Shown: positions 35,792-44,463 of the stretch, piece after piece | How the letters are laid out: the number at the start of each line of letters is the position of its first letter | Numbering within the stretch: position 1 is the first letter of the stretch | DNA from: Euryarchaeota archaeon UBA256 | GTDB lineage: Archaea > Thermoplasmatota > Poseidoniia > Poseidoniales > Poseidoniaceae | NCBI GenBank assembly: GCA_002494645.1 | Contig: DACE01000005.1 | Location: 52,050 to 116,049 of the forward strand | Reading direction: 5' to 3' | DNA: 64,000 nt | Notes under the pieces: generated by a model | Database searches by the model: none | Told to the model about the DNA's origin: nothing | What the model saw: the letters and a program-made list of their open reading frames with translations, nothing else | Position numbers and translations under genes: made by a program

Positions 35792-36268
35792 GTGCAAGAA
35801 ATGGTGATGTCTGGTGGGGGGCAGGGAGACCCTCGGGACGATGATACCACTTCAGAACAGGCTACTGTGATTGATTATTCCTTTCAGAATCACAAAAAAG
35901 CGATCTTAAGAAAAGGGCGTCACACCGGCTCCAACTTTCGTCGTACAATCTTTGACCAAGCTGACCTCACAGAAGGTGATTTCACGGCCTGTGACTTCCG
36001 GCGGGCATCGATGGTCGAAGCAGATTTGATGAAATCAGCATTTGATGGCTCTGATTTTAGGGGAGCAGACTTACGAAAGGCCCGATTGAATCTTTCAAAT
36101 TTCAAGAATTGTCAATTTGCAGGAGCAGACCTTCGTGGTATACGGGGCAAATATGCTATTTGGCAGGGCAGCGACTGGTGGAATGCCACGATGGATGATG
36201 ACCTACGCAAGGCGTTGGCGAAGAAGTGGCCACGCCCAGCGAATCATTCTTCAGATTCCGAAAGTTGA
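35792..36268 (+). CDS. Pentapeptide-repeat protein
   Basis: About 158 residues from GTG 35792; ATGs at 35801 and 35807 are alternatives. From about 47 to 122 the chain follows the A(D/N)Lxx pentapeptide rhythm: NFRRTIFDQADLTEGDF, DFRRASMVEADLMKSAF, DFRGADLRKARL and NFKNCQFAGADLRG. This folds into a right-handed quadrilateral beta-helix. It has no signal peptide. Function is unknown; the family includes gyrase-protecting DNA mimics and scaffolds, neither of which is indicated here. The tail overlaps the convergent membrane-protein gene by 25 bases. Confidence 0.8.
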   Translation: MQEMVMSGGGQGDPRDDDTTSEQATVIDYSFQNHKKAILRKGRHTGSNFRRTIFDQADLTEGDFTACDFRRASMVEADLMKSAFDGSDFRGADLRKARLNLSNFKNCQFAGADLRGIRGKYAIWQGSDWWNATMDDDLRKALAKKWPRPANHSSDSES

Positions 36269-36819
36269 ACCCGTGGCGTCAAGGCCAAGCGTGCTCGTGC
36301 GTTCAGGAGAGGCAAAGCCGTAACAGCAAGGCAAAGCCCCATGATGGACCCGCAAAGATAGACCCATATTTCATAGGTCAATTTCATCGCTTCACCAAGG
36401 TATTCCTGAGCGTTCTGATTGATGATGATGCTGCCGGCGACTCCACCGACCAAGCCGGTGCTTGCACCAACCACACAGAGGAGAGCACCTCGTCGCTGAA
36501 GCCGATGAAGGAGGACTGAACCCACGAGCAGACATATGGAGGTTGAGAGTAAGGCGACCGCCCGAATCAAGTATCCACTTTCTTCTTGAACAGAGGCTTC
36601 AAAGTCTCGGTAATCTTCTACCGAGGTTGGTTCGCCTTCCTGACTGTTGGGAGTGGTGAGGAAGACTTCGATTTGAGCGTCATTCAGCCCACCATGATGA
36701 AGTTGCCAATCTTGATACCCCATCCCTGCAACCAAAAAAGCACTGATGAAGAGAAGAATTGCGATGTTCTTTGGCCCTTTGAGGTCAGGGCGAATATCGG
36801 TTATTGGTTCTCCTTCCAC
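36244..36819 (-). CDS. Four-helix membrane protein of unknown function
   Basis: About 191 residues from GTG 36819, which lies two bases after the thioesterase stop. An alternative upstream GTG at 36909 would overlap that gene by 88 bases. Hydrophobic helices are visible near residues 19-37, 85-104, 109-132 and 143-166, with an extracellular loop (about 38-80) between the first two. Short charged ends flank the helices. No family or catalytic motif is recognised. The gene is likely translated with the thioesterase. Confidence 0.65.
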   Translation of the reverse strand: MEGEPITDIRPDLKGPKNIAILLFISAFLVAGMGYQDWQLHHGGLNDAQIEVFLTTPNSQEGEPTSVEDYRDFEASVQEESGYLIRAVALLSTSICLLVGSVLLHRLQRRGALLCVVGASTGLVGGVAGSIIINQNAQEYLGEAMKLTYEIWVYLCGSIMGLCLAVTALPLLNARARLALTPRVQLSESEE

Positions 36820-36821
36820 CC

Positions 36822-37241
36822 TCAATCCTCTCCCTCGACGTGGTTGCTTAGTCCGGTTCGTAGGTCTTCGGGAATCGCTTGCTTTTTCATCGTCTCCATG
36901 TTCACGCACACCGTAGTTTGTTGAGACGTCCAGACAACCTTGCCTTCTTGGTTTTCAAAACGATAGGACCAACCCAAAGAAGCGGTGCCGAGGTGGGTGA
37001 TGGAAAGGTGTGCAGTGATGGTGTCGCCATACCGAAGGGGTGCGAGGAATTCCGATGTGATGTTGACCACTGGGAAACCGAGCCTGCGTTCAGTGATCAT
37101 CGTCACGTAACTCACGCCGCACATTTGCTCCCATGCGGATTCAAAAAATCGGTGGGCTAAATCGTATATGCTCGGATAGTAGGCTACTTTGGCCATGTCC
37201 ATCATTGAAAACTCCACCGAGCGTTGCAAGGTAACAGCCAT
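36822..37241 (-). CDS. Acyl-CoA thioesterase, 4HBT/hotdog fold
   Basis: About 139 residues from ATG 37241 (frame open to 37298). The hotdog-fold 4-hydroxybenzoyl-CoA thioesterase family is recognised from VEFSMMDMAKVAYYPSIYDL, with the central acidic residue Asp in MMDMAKVAYYP. FPVVNITSEFLAPLRYGDTI follows, and then beta strands ending VVWTSQQTTVCVN. It hydrolyses acyl-CoA or related thioesters in the cytosol; the acyl chain is unknown. It lies immediately upstream of the membrane-protein gene. Confidence 0.82.
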   Translation of the reverse strand: MAVTLQRSVEFSMMDMAKVAYYPSIYDLAHRFFESAWEQMCGVSYVTMITERRLGFPVVNITSEFLAPLRYGDTITAHLSITHLGTASLGWSYRFENQEGKVVWTSQQTTVCVNMETMKKQAIPEDLRTGLSNHVEGED

Positions 37242-37305
37242 GGTGACTGCTGATGTTGGCCGCCCATGAACCCTTGTGAGGTGCTTGGGTAGGGACACCC
37301 TCGCG

Positions 37306-37313
37306 CTTATATT
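37306..37313 (+). promoter_or_regulatory. TATA box of tRNA-Arg
   Basis: CTTATATT lies 23-30 bases before the 5' end of the tRNA, the usual distance for an archaeal promoter driving a tRNA gene with start close to the mature end. Confidence 0.6.
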
Positions 37314-37335
37314 GGGGTGGCCGTTGGAGCGAAAC

Positions 37336-37412
37336 GGCCCTATAGTGTAGCTTGGATATCACAGAGGCTTGCGGAGCCTCGAACCCGTGTTCGAATCGCG
37401 GTGGGGCCGCCA
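37336..37412 (+). tRNA. tRNA-Arg (anticodon GCG)
   Basis: A cloverleaf can be drawn by hand. Acceptor GGCCCTA pairs with TGGGGCC, with one T-G pair. The D stem is GTGT/TCAC with a T-T at the last pair. Anticodon stem GAGGC/GCCTC closes the loop TTGCGGA, with anticodon GCG at 37371-37373. T stem CCGTG/CGCGG carries the TTCGAAT loop. A discriminator G and an encoded CCA end the gene. No intron is seen. Confidence 0.9.
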
Positions 37413-37422
37413 TTCCTTCGCT

Positions 37423-38424
37423 TCAAGCCGAGACTGTTTGACGAATGATTTCGTCAAGTATACTCACGCGCTCCGCCTCATCTGATTCAATGGGTTCATC
37501 GTAAAAGCTGTAGATTTGGTCGGCACTGTAGCCTTCATCTTCAATTCGGTGAATCAACACCTTAGCGAGTGCGGGATAAACAGATGCAACTTTTCGAATG
37601 AAAATGGGGTCAGTCTCCCATTCGGATGCTGTTTTCAACAATTTTGGTGATTCACTAAGGTGCTGAACAAGCCCGAAGAAACCTGACATCGTATGATGGC
37701 CTGTTGTCTCTTTGGTGTGGTCTGAGAACATGTGATTCCACCAAGTTTGCCGTGGCTTTTGATAGAAAATTGCGTAGCCTTGAGCGAGGGGGTTAGCGAA
37801 GTTGATTCGCCACTTCCATCCATTTGTTCCGCGGAAGGTAACGGTGTCTTCCTGCCAATTGAACTTGCCATCAACCGTTTGCTCAAAATAACGTGCGAGT
37901 GAATCGGTCAGCGGGGAGGGGGCGAGCCCGTAAATGTCGAACAGAGTTCGGCGCAAGGGGTGCATGCTCTCATCCAACCAAGATGCGCTGTCGTTCATCA
38001 GACCGAGGATATACCCCCCGAGAAAATCATACGCTGGCATGCTCCCTGATGTTCGGATTTGAACGCAGGCAGTCTTAGGGGATTCGACCAAGCCGGATTT
38101 CGGATGTACTTCGACTGAATCAAAGGAATTGTAGTCAAAGGGGTTGTTGAACTTTGAAAGAAAGGCGTTGATGTTGACGCGGTAAAATGCTAATTGACCT
38201 GTGATGAGAAGGCGTCCCTCATTGTCCAGTTTCATACGGCCTTCGTTATTGCTAATGATTTCTTCAACCCAGTAGGCAGCGCGCTTGGAGGCTTCCGACA
38301 TCATGAGCATGGTCTCGAGCATGTTCTCTCGGCGTTCTTGTTGTTCATCCATAGGAGTTGTTTGTTTCACACCATCGTCGCCTTCATCATCACGAAACCC
38401 AAAGAGTTCTCCCCAATTATCCAT
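37423..38424 (-). CDS. Protein of unknown function, 333 residues
   Basis: No family recognised. The start MDNWGELFGF is followed by an acidic stretch (DDEGDDG), a helical region with many Met (ETMLMMSEASKRAAYW), and a mixed alpha/beta body containing VQIRTSGSMPAYDFLGGYILG and FRGTNGWKWRINFANP. No signal peptide or membrane helix is visible, so it appears cytoplasmic. The start is upstream of HAD phosphatase by 33 bases, on the same strand. Without a match I cannot assign a role; the sequence has no obvious catalytic motif. Confidence 0.72.
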   Translation of the reverse strand: MDNWGELFGFRDDEGDDGVKQTTPMDEQQERRENMLETMLMMSEASKRAAYWVEEIISNNEGRMKLDNEGRLLITGQLAFYRVNINAFLSKFNNPFDYNSFDSVEVHPKSGLVESPKTACVQIRTSGSMPAYDFLGGYILGLMNDSASWLDESMHPLRRTLFDIYGLAPSPLTDSLARYFEQTVDGKFNWQEDTVTFRGTNGWKWRINFANPLAQGYAIFYQKPRQTWWNHMFSDHTKETTGHHTMSGFFGLVQHLSESPKLLKTASEWETDPIFIRKVASVYPALAKVLIHRIEDEGYSADQIYSFYDEPIESDEAERVSILDEIIRQTVSA

Positions 38425-38457
38425 AATGATATCGTCGCGTGAGCACTGATAAAGAAT

Positions 38458-39120
38458 TCAGTTCCAATCAAAATGTTCCCAGCCGTGTTTGGTCGCGTGA
38501 CGCAACAGTGGCCCTTCGGGATTGATGGCAATGGGGTGGCCACACAGAGTCATGAACCATGAGTCAGCGAGAGTGTTTCCATAACCGTAACATTGCGAAA
38601 GGTCATGCCCATTGTTCTCTGCATCAGTTTGGACGACGGGGACTTTGCCCTTTCGCCGAGGGACGCTCCATCCTCGCTCTGATCCCGAAAGCACCCCCTT
38701 CCGTTCATCAGGTCCACATCCGTATACGGCGTCCATGCCCAAGACTTCAGCCATGGCCTCCGCCATCGGTGCTACGGTGGCTGTCACCAGAACAAGTCGG
38801 TGGCCTTGGGAGCGATGCCACTCCAAACGCTCCCATGCGGATGAAGAAATACTTGCTTTCAATGTATGTTCTGCAAGATATTTCGAGTAGTCTTCCAAGG
38901 TTTTCCAAGAGGCGAGGGAAAGATGGCCTCGATTTCGAGCAGCATCATAGACGGCGCGCCCCCGAAGGAGATTGGTCAGGAAGCCTGTCGTCCACGCCAA
39001 GGCGCCCCAAGGGATTCTCCAAGGGCGGCGGCGAGCGAGATGTACTGTGAGCGTCTTCTCACTTGAGGCGTTGAGCAACGTGCCATCCAAGTCAAAGTAG
39101 GCTGCGACCCTGCCCTCCAT
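38458..39120 (-). CDS. HAD-superfamily hydrolase (HAD-IB, SerB-like)
   Basis: 220 residues. Motif I YFDLDGTLL (Asp10, Asp12), motif II VLVTATVAPMAEAMA (Thr), and motif IV GNTLADSWFM are in place for a phosphotransferase of the phosphoserine phosphatase-like group. The motif III Lys may be in GKVPVVQ. The cap is helical and basic. The substrate may be a phosphorylated small molecule or glycerol-phosphate type; the match is generic. The C-terminus contains several Trp and His residues. It is cytosolic, with a 33-base gap to the preceding unknown gene. Confidence 0.85.
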   Translation of the reverse strand: MEGRVAAYFDLDGTLLNASSEKTLTVHLARRRPWRIPWGALAWTTGFLTNLLRGRAVYDAARNRGHLSLASWKTLEDYSKYLAEHTLKASISSSAWERLEWHRSQGHRLVLVTATVAPMAEAMAEVLGMDAVYGCGPDERKGVLSGSERGWSVPRRKGKVPVVQTDAENNGHDLSQCYGYGNTLADSWFMTLCGHPIAINPEGPLLRHATKHGWEHFDWN

Positions 39121-39181
39121 GCTTAGCGCTCACATGCAACCTACATGAGCGAACCGCTTGAAACGGAGGTGTATGGGCGCA

Positions 39182-39454
39182 TCAGAGCGTATGTTCATCG
39201 GTGGGACCATAGACACGACGGCCCGCACGATGGTCTTGCCACCACGTGAGCGTTTCCTTGAGGTGACGAGTGATGAAGAAACCAACCTTGCGCGGGGTGA
39301 GGCCGTGATTTCGAAGTTTCTGATCGTGGTTCAAATTGGCGACGATGGCTTGAGCTGAACAACCTGGATTGGCGAAGACAAAGCGGCGGACTTCGCGTCG
39401 TAGTCGTTCAAATCTCGCTCGTTTTTGGCTCCCTTTTCCTTCATGATGAGGCAT
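39182..39454 (-). CDS. Small basic helix-turn-helix-like protein
   Basis: 90 residues, highly basic. RARFERLRREVRRFVFANPG is a basic helix. The following SAQAIVANLN and LTPRKVGFFITRHLKETL look like the first helix and recognition helix of a winged-helix fold, and RRVYGPTDEH could form the wing. It is probably a DNA-binding regulator or archaeal chromatin-type protein. The ATG at 39454 has no clear ribosome site, so the start is uncertain. Neighbours on the same strand are also small and unassigned. Confidence 0.6.
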   Translation of the reverse strand: MPHHEGKGSQKRARFERLRREVRRFVFANPGCSAQAIVANLNHDQKLRNHGLTPRKVGFFITRHLKETLTWWQDHRAGRRVYGPTDEHTL

Positions 39455-39500
39455 AAGAGGAGAAAACTAAGTGAACCATTATCAAAGATTCGCTGGGAGT

Positions 39501-39854
39501 TTATTCAAAGACAACCGGTTGAGTCGTCTTCCAGTTAGCCGTAGCGAGTTTCTTGGCTTTTCCATCCGCAACGATTGGGTGAAGATCGTTAAGGCGACCG
39601 TGCATGCCATGAACTTGGAATTTCACCCGAAGTTCTGCGACTCGGTCGCGTTGAAGAATTTCGTCCTGCTCATCATCGAGGTCAATGCTTGCAAGCATTT
39701 TACCTTCGTTGGCGCAGTTGATGGTGAGCGTGTTGTTAGCATAATGCAGTTGAGGACGAAAATCCCAGTCATCGGGGTGATGCATCCAAACTGAGAGATC
39801 AAGCGAAAGGGTATCTCGCAACGTGATGCGACTGATTTCAACCGTGTCCACCAT
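39501..39854 (-). CDS. Small protein of unknown function, 117 residues
   Basis: No family recognised. The chain is mixed beta/alpha (VEISRITLRDTLSLDLSVW, TLTINCANEGKMLASIDLDD) with no signal peptide. It begins 47 bases downstream of the PKD lipoprotein stop and ends 47 bases before the basic HTH-like gene. A regulator or antitoxin-like role cannot be excluded, but nothing supports it. Confidence 0.6.
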   Translation of the reverse strand: MVDTVEISRITLRDTLSLDLSVWMHHPDDWDFRPQLHYANNTLTINCANEGKMLASIDLDDEQDEILQRDRVAELRVKFQVHGMHGRLNDLHPIVADGKAKKLATANWKTTQPVVFE

Positions 39855-39901
39855 CGTAATCGCTCCTACCCAGTCGGCTCCGCTTCATACACCTTTCTCT
39901 T

Positions 39902-41080
39902 TCAAACGCTGCCATCGCCCATCGCGACCTCGGTCAACGAAGGGCGCATGATGACCACTTCCACGGTGAGGGTCCAATCGTTACCAGGATCGGGGTCAAA
40001 TTCTCCAATCACAGGATCGGGGTCTGACTGCTGCGCAACTACCGACCAAATCCAGAGGCCCTGCCCTCGCTCGCCCGCTGCGCCCTGCAAAAGGAACGCG
40101 ATGAGGGCGTCGGGTGAATCCGAAGTATAGAGGCCGTCTTCTCCGCGAGGATTCATTTTCTCAACACTCATTTCAGCTTGGGCTGGTTCGTTGGTTGTAT
40201 AATTCCCAGCCTCGGTATCGACGCTCATTCTGAATCCATCATCCACAATGTTGAGTGCCAGAGTAAAGTTATCGTGAGGTGGGGCAACGTCTTGGTCGAG
40301 TTCCAACAGAGCATGCAACGCCATCACTCGCCCGCTGTCTCCCGGCGTCACGTTGCCTGACCATGTCTCGCCTTGGTTGAGATATTCACCCCATGTGAGG
40401 TCAAGAGTTTCGGTCACCCATTTCACCTGGTAGGTTCGGGTTGTGATGTTGAGTTCAAAGGGTTCGAAGGCAAAGGCGCCCGCAGCATCATCCACCCTGA
40501 GCATACCGTTGATGACACCAGAAGCAGCGGTATCGACGAAGACTTCGCTGCTCGTAGCGTCTGCATCGTTCATTGGGTCACCATCACCGTCACTGTCTTC
40601 GGCAGTGTTCAAGTCCCATGAAAAGGTCAAATCGTCTCCTTCTGGGTCGTAGGAGTTTGAGGCATCGAGAAGGGCAACATCGCCAGCGCGCACTGACTTG
40701 GGCATGCTGATATTAATCGACGGAGCACCGTTGACAATGATGGAAGCAGAAGCATCGTCAGTTCCTCCTTGGTCGTTGGTTACGGTGAGACGGACCGTGT
40801 ATTGGCCGTAGGCAAAATAGGTGTGGGAGGTGAATCCTACGAGGGTTTCAGCGGTGGTCCCGTCTCCAAAGTCCCAAGCATAATTGGTGATGACACCCTC
40901 AATCGGAGATGATTCTCGGGCATCGAGGGTGATCATTTCTCCCTCTTGGATGAGGGTCGGATAGGCTTCGAGTGTAGCCCGAGGGTCAATGGTTGAGTCG
41001 AGAGCGCCCATGCATCCGGCCAGAGCGGACAACAGAAGCAGGTGACCTGCAAAAACGGAAAATTTCCATTTTCCTTTCAT
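39902..41080 (-). CDS. PKD-domain lipoprotein
   Basis: 392 residues from ATG 41080, chosen because GGTGAGG lies directly upstream (frame open to 41089). The signal peptide ends with the lipobox LSALAGC, so the Cys is probably lipid-modified and the protein is anchored at the cell surface. A PKD domain follows: WDFGDGTT, VGFTSHTYFAYGQYTVRLTV, and a second PKD/cadherin-like domain with LTFSWDLN and DSDGDGDPMNDAD (possible calcium). The C-terminal half is beta-rich with no recognised fold and includes FTLALNIVDDGFRMSV. Likely surface binding or adhesion. Confidence 0.82.
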   Translation of the reverse strand: MKGKWKFSVFAGHLLLLSALAGCMGALDSTIDPRATLEAYPTLIQEGEMITLDARESSPIEGVITNYAWDFGDGTTAETLVGFTSHTYFAYGQYTVRLTVTNDQGGTDDASASIIVNGAPSINISMPKSVRAGDVALLDASNSYDPEGDDLTFSWDLNTAEDSDGDGDPMNDADATSSEVFVDTAASGVINGMLRVDDAAGAFAFEPFELNITTRTYQVKWVTETLDLTWGEYLNQGETWSGNVTPGDSGRVMALHALLELDQDVAPPHDNFTLALNIVDDGFRMSVDTEAGNYTTNEPAQAEMSVEKMNPRGEDGLYTSDSPDALIAFLLQGAAGERGQGLWIWSVVAQQSDPDPVIGEFDPDPGNDWTLTVEVVIMRPSLTEVAMGDGSV

Positions 41081-41161
41081 CCTCACCATACAACTTGGCT
41101 GACCTATCCCTTTCTAATGGTTCGGTTCGCGTGATTAAACAATGGACGTTTTTTCCAACCG

Positions 41162-41509
41162 TCAAAGTTCAACCGGTTCGGGCACATCACCCTCAATTCG
41201 GGCGTCTGCGTAAGGGTCGTCGAGGAGAGCGACGTCCTCAATTTCAACTTCATCGGCGTGGGTGAAACTTTCCTCACTTGATTCATGAAGGTCATCAACG
41301 AGTGCATCACTTGCATCATAAGGTGCAGATTGCAGTTCTTCAACCTCGGGAATTATCTCATCTTCGTCAAAGAGGGAACGTGCCTCAAGTCTGCGGCGCT
41401 CTTGTAATTGTGCGAAGGCGCCCTCTTCATCTGCCTCTTCATCCGGTATGTCAGTTGAAGTGACGTCGGGTGAGGTTTCTTTCTTTTTCAACCAATCTCG
41501 AAGCCCCAT
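41162..41509 (-). CDS. Small acidic protein, unknown function
   Basis: About 115 residues from ATG 41509. The frame is open to 41632, but the extension would overlap the divergent exonuclease start. The N-terminus MGLRDWLKKKETS is basic and amphipathic. The rest is rich in Asp and Glu (DIPDEEADEEGAFAQ, DEDEIIPEVEEL, HADEVEIEDVALLDDPYADAR). No membrane helix or catalytic motif is seen. It is probably soluble and disordered in part; no role can be assigned. Confidence 0.62.
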   Translation of the reverse strand: MGLRDWLKKKETSPDVTSTDIPDEEADEEGAFAQLQERRRLEARSLFDEDEIIPEVEELQSAPYDASDALVDDLHESSEESFTHADEVEIEDVALLDDPYADARIEGDVPEPVEL

Positions 41510-41576
41510 GGTCGCTCTCAAGGAGTCATCGTGTTTGAGAGTGATGTTGAAAGAGTGTGCCCTCCGTTCTTTCTTT

Positions 41577-42395
41577 ATGGGCGATGACCTTTTCAAAGGC
41601 GAAAAGGTGTTGGCCTTTGACCTTGAGACCACTGGAGTCTCTACTCAGCGAGACCGAATCGTTCAATTTGCATTGATTGGAACTCTTGAAGACGGTACGT
41701 CGGTCAACCTCGAACGTATTGTGAACCCAAAGATGTCAATTCCTTACGATGCAAGTAAGATTCACGGCCTCTACAACGAAGATGTCCGGCACCAGGCTCC
41801 ATTCTCAGAAGTGGCGGATGAATTAGCAGAATTGATTGAAGGGGCCATTCTTGTAGGTCACAACGTCAGGAAGTTCGATTACGCCATGTTGAAAAATGAA
41901 TTTCTACGCATCGGACGATTGGCTCCTCAGCCAAAAGCGATCATGGATACACTTGAGCTTGTCCGACGATTGAAGATACCGCGCCCTCACAACCTTGGCT
42001 CGTTGTGCCACCGTCACGGCATACGCCTCGAAGCAGCGCATACCGCCGCTGCTGATGCTGCAGCCACCATGCTGTTGTTTTGGAGACTCTCGGTTGAAAA
42101 CGCAGGCTCATTTCGCAAATCAATACCTGAGTTGGAACGATGGATTGTGAGCGGAGATGGTGCAAAGGATGCTTCCGAACTTGGACGCGGTTTGAATGAT
42201 TTGGAGCCGGTTGATTCGTTGGGTAAAATTCGCCGTGATGAGGGGCAACTCATTGTCACCTTTGGACGGCATCGGGGGCGCTCCATCAATGAAATTCAAG
42301 CCTCAGAGCCGAGTTATGTCGGGTGGTTGCTCTCATCCAATGGGTTGGAATGTGAAGCGACCAAAGATGTGATTCGCGAGCACCTTGCTTCATGA
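41577..42395 (+). CDS. DEDDh 3'-5' exonuclease with ExoX-like C-terminal domain
   Basis: 272 residues from ATG 41577; the frame is open upstream to 41448. The catalytic residues are seen in LAFDLETTG (Asp15, Glu17), GHNVRKFDYAML (ExoII) and LEAAHTAAADAAATM (ExoIII with His and Asp). After the nuclease fold, VTFGRHRGRSINEI and SYVGWLL match the small ExoX/DUF3820-like domain found in some exonucleases. Likely role: proofreading-type or repair 3'-5' degradation of DNA or RNA in the cytosol. The gene is convergent with the RecB-like nuclease gene, overlapping six bases. Confidence 0.9.
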   Translation: MGDDLFKGEKVLAFDLETTGVSTQRDRIVQFALIGTLEDGTSVNLERIVNPKMSIPYDASKIHGLYNEDVRHQAPFSEVADELAELIEGAILVGHNVRKFDYAMLKNEFLRIGRLAPQPKAIMDTLELVRRLKIPRPHNLGSLCHRHGIRLEAAHTAAADAAATMLLFWRLSVENAGSFRKSIPELERWIVSGDGAKDASELGRGLNDLEPVDSLGKIRRDEGQLIVTFGRHRGRSINEIQASEPSYVGWLLSSNGLECEATKDVIREHLAS

Positions 42396-43571
42396 TGTTC
42401 GCTCGTAGGGAATACCATCGGGCATGGGCGACCATGGTAACACGTCGCACCACGGTCCAACTCGCCAATTCCTTCGGCTCGTCATAACTGAGCCAAGGAA
42501 AATCGCTCCTTGATGTCCGCTGGCCGTGAGTTCCTCCAGCGCCTCCTTGCCCCGCCCGTCGAACTGTGCGGTGATTTGGTGTCCCGTGGGGATGGCTCGG
42601 CCACTTTCATCAAGTGGTTCACACAATTCGAGAACTGCGGCTCCGCTGCTTTCATCAAACCGATGCAACAGGACTACTGCGTCACTGAAATCACTTTGGT
42701 GAAGGGTGCCTGAGGATTGCCTCCAAGTCCACCAGTGAGGGCACCATGCTTTCCAATCGCAGAATCCACCGCAGGTTTCAGGCCCGGGTTGGGCTTCCAT
42801 CGGCATGGTAGTTGGTTGTGTTGCTTCCCATGCCGCATAAGCAGCCTCGAGGACACTCTCTCCTTCAGCTGGCCATTTTGAGGCGGTTTTTGTGTACCAA
42901 CCTTCGGTCCGCACTGGAGGGGCTGCTGGGTTATTGGCAAGCAGGATATCTCGATACATCCGAAGTTGCCGATTGACCTCTGTCTTCAGAACTTTTGTAG
43001 GAGCATTTCCTGTCTTCAAATCGGCCACCAGCCACCCTTTCATGGCTCCGTGTTCGTCAAGGTCGGCAAATAAGAGGTCCAAGCGACCCATGAGGCGTTC
43101 ATCACTGGTCACGAGTTCGCCTTCAACGGCAATAGCAAGCGATTGAAGGTGCTTCCATAAGGCAATCGTGATGCGTTCATGGGGCAATTCTCTCGCATTG
43201 ATGTGGTCGAGCAGGAGGATAATTCCGCCTTTCTGTTGCTTCTTTGCTTCATTCCATTTACTCTCCTTCCAATCAGGTCGGCGGGGCGTTGCCATAAAGA
43301 CGGCTTTTTCCTCCTCCCAACGGTCTTTGAGAAAGCCTTCCGCAGCAAGAGGGAGCCATCCTGCTTCGTCGTCGTCACGGCCGTCAAGGCTCATGTTCAG
43401 CAAATCTTCAACTGAGGCGTGGACGGCTGTTCCCAAAGAGGCAGCCATTCCAGCCTTGCGCGGGAGTCGTTGTCGGCTCAACCAGTACATCCTAGGACAG
43501 GTTTCGTAGCGGTTCCAAGCCGATGGAGAAAGTTGGTGTGGGCGTGTAGCCCTCTTTTCTTCGCCCTCCAT
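42390..43571 (-). CDS. Cas4/RecB-like PD-(D/E)XK nuclease with Fe-S cysteines
   Basis: About 393 residues from ATG 43571. First Cys is Cys25 in ETCPRMYW. The nuclease core has AASLGTAVHA, GRLDLLFADL and WLVADLKTGNAP, giving the Asp-Asp-Lys set. The cysteines CGGFCDWKAWCPHW complete a 4Fe-4S clamp. The layout is like the Cas4/AddB/PDDEXK_1 family, with an extra C-terminal beta domain (about 300-393). No CRISPR genes are near. It is probably a single-strand exonuclease or repair nuclease. The longer open frame to 43670 would overlap the divergent PAC2 gene start. Confidence 0.86.
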   Translation of the reverse strand: MEGEEKRATRPHQLSPSAWNRYETCPRMYWLSRQRLPRKAGMAASLGTAVHASVEDLLNMSLDGRDDDEAGWLPLAAEGFLKDRWEEEKAVFMATPRRPDWKESKWNEAKKQQKGGIILLLDHINARELPHERITIALWKHLQSLAIAVEGELVTSDERLMGRLDLLFADLDEHGAMKGWLVADLKTGNAPTKVLKTEVNRQLRMYRDILLANNPAAPPVRTEGWYTKTASKWPAEGESVLEAAYAAWEATQPTTMPMEAQPGPETCGGFCDWKAWCPHWWTWRQSSGTLHQSDFSDAVVLLHRFDESSGAAVLELCEPLDESGRAIPTGHQITAQFDGRGKEALEELTASGHQGAIFLGSVMTSRRNWRVGPWCDVLPWSPMPDGIPYERTS

Positions 43572-43657
43572 GAACTTCGCTTGACGGTTTCCATGATGAA
43601 GGCTTTGATGGAGCGGCGAGGGAAAGTGTTGAAGGGTGTCGGGCTGCACGAAAGGAT

Positions 43658-44461
43658 ATGGATGCCCCAAGCCTACGTATCAATGCGACCATTGAACATG
43701 AAAATACAATGGTAATCACCTGCTTCCCGAGTGTTGGTATGGTCTCAAGTATCGTCGCTCATTATCTCATTGACCATCTCGACCTTGAATTTGTAGGAGG
43801 GTTGGTCGATGATCGTCTGCCCGCTCTCGCCTTGATTCAAGAGGGCGTCCCCCTACCCCCTATTCGAGCCTATGCTGGAAAACCACAGTGTTCCATTGAT
43901 GGATGCGACCAGGTCATTTTGCTCATGAGTGAAATGGTAGTTCCAGAGACCTTGGTTCATAAAATCGTGTGGGCGCTCTTTGAGTGGTCCAAGGAACACA
44001 AGGTGCTTGCTGGTATCGTCGTTGACGCCTTTCCCAAAGCGGGGATGAAGAGTGGCATGGATGGTGTGGATCCCGTCGTTGAATACGAGGACACTGAAGC
44101 GATTGACGTGGTTGGAATCGGTTGCAATAAAGCAGTCCGAGAGATGCTCAAAGAGATGGACATCCCTCTCCTGCAGCAGGGAGTTATTCGCGGAATGAAC
44201 GGTGGTATCCTGAGTGAAGCCATGCGTCGGGGCATTGGTACGATGTCGATTATGGTCGAAGCCGACCCAAGATTCCCTGATGCTCGGGCTGCAGCCGCCT
44301 TGATTGAACGACTCAATACCTTACTGCCCAGTATGGATTTGCCCCAAGAGCCCCTCATCGCTGAGGCCGAGATGCTGGAGGAGCAACTCAAAGCCTTGAT
44401 GGAGGCGGCTGGAGGAAGTGAGCAGGGTTCACCCAGCAGCAATGCCATGCTCTATGGTTGA
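43658..44461 (+). CDS. PAC2-family proteasome assembly chaperone-like protein (copy 2)
   Basis: 267 residues from ATG 43658. Family markers are VITCFPSVGMVSSIVAHYLI, LLMSEMVVPETLV, LLQQGVIRGMNGGILSEAM and MVEADPRFPDARAAAALI. It is divergent in sequence from the copy at 30050-30808 but shares the same (N/D)P..PDARAAA block. Archaea usually have two such genes (PbaA and PbaB), so the pair may form a heteromer. The C-terminal helix is followed by a Ser/Gly-rich tail. The gene converges with ligA with a two-base gap. Confidence 0.84.
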   Translation: MDAPSLRINATIEHENTMVITCFPSVGMVSSIVAHYLIDHLDLEFVGGLVDDRLPALALIQEGVPLPPIRAYAGKPQCSIDGCDQVILLMSEMVVPETLVHKIVWALFEWSKEHKVLAGIVVDAFPKAGMKSGMDGVDPVVEYEDTEAIDVVGIGCNKAVREMLKEMDIPLLQQGVIRGMNGGILSEAMRRGIGTMSIMVEADPRFPDARAAAALIERLNTLLPSMDLPQEPLIAEAEMLEEQLKALMEAAGGSEQGSPSSNAMLYG

Positions 44462-44463
44462 AT

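Noticed and set aside
37321..37420. Possible protein-coding frame across the tRNA-Arg region (minus)
   Set aside because: The region folds as a complete tRNA with an encoded CCA and an upstream TATA box; the minus-strand frame has no family match.
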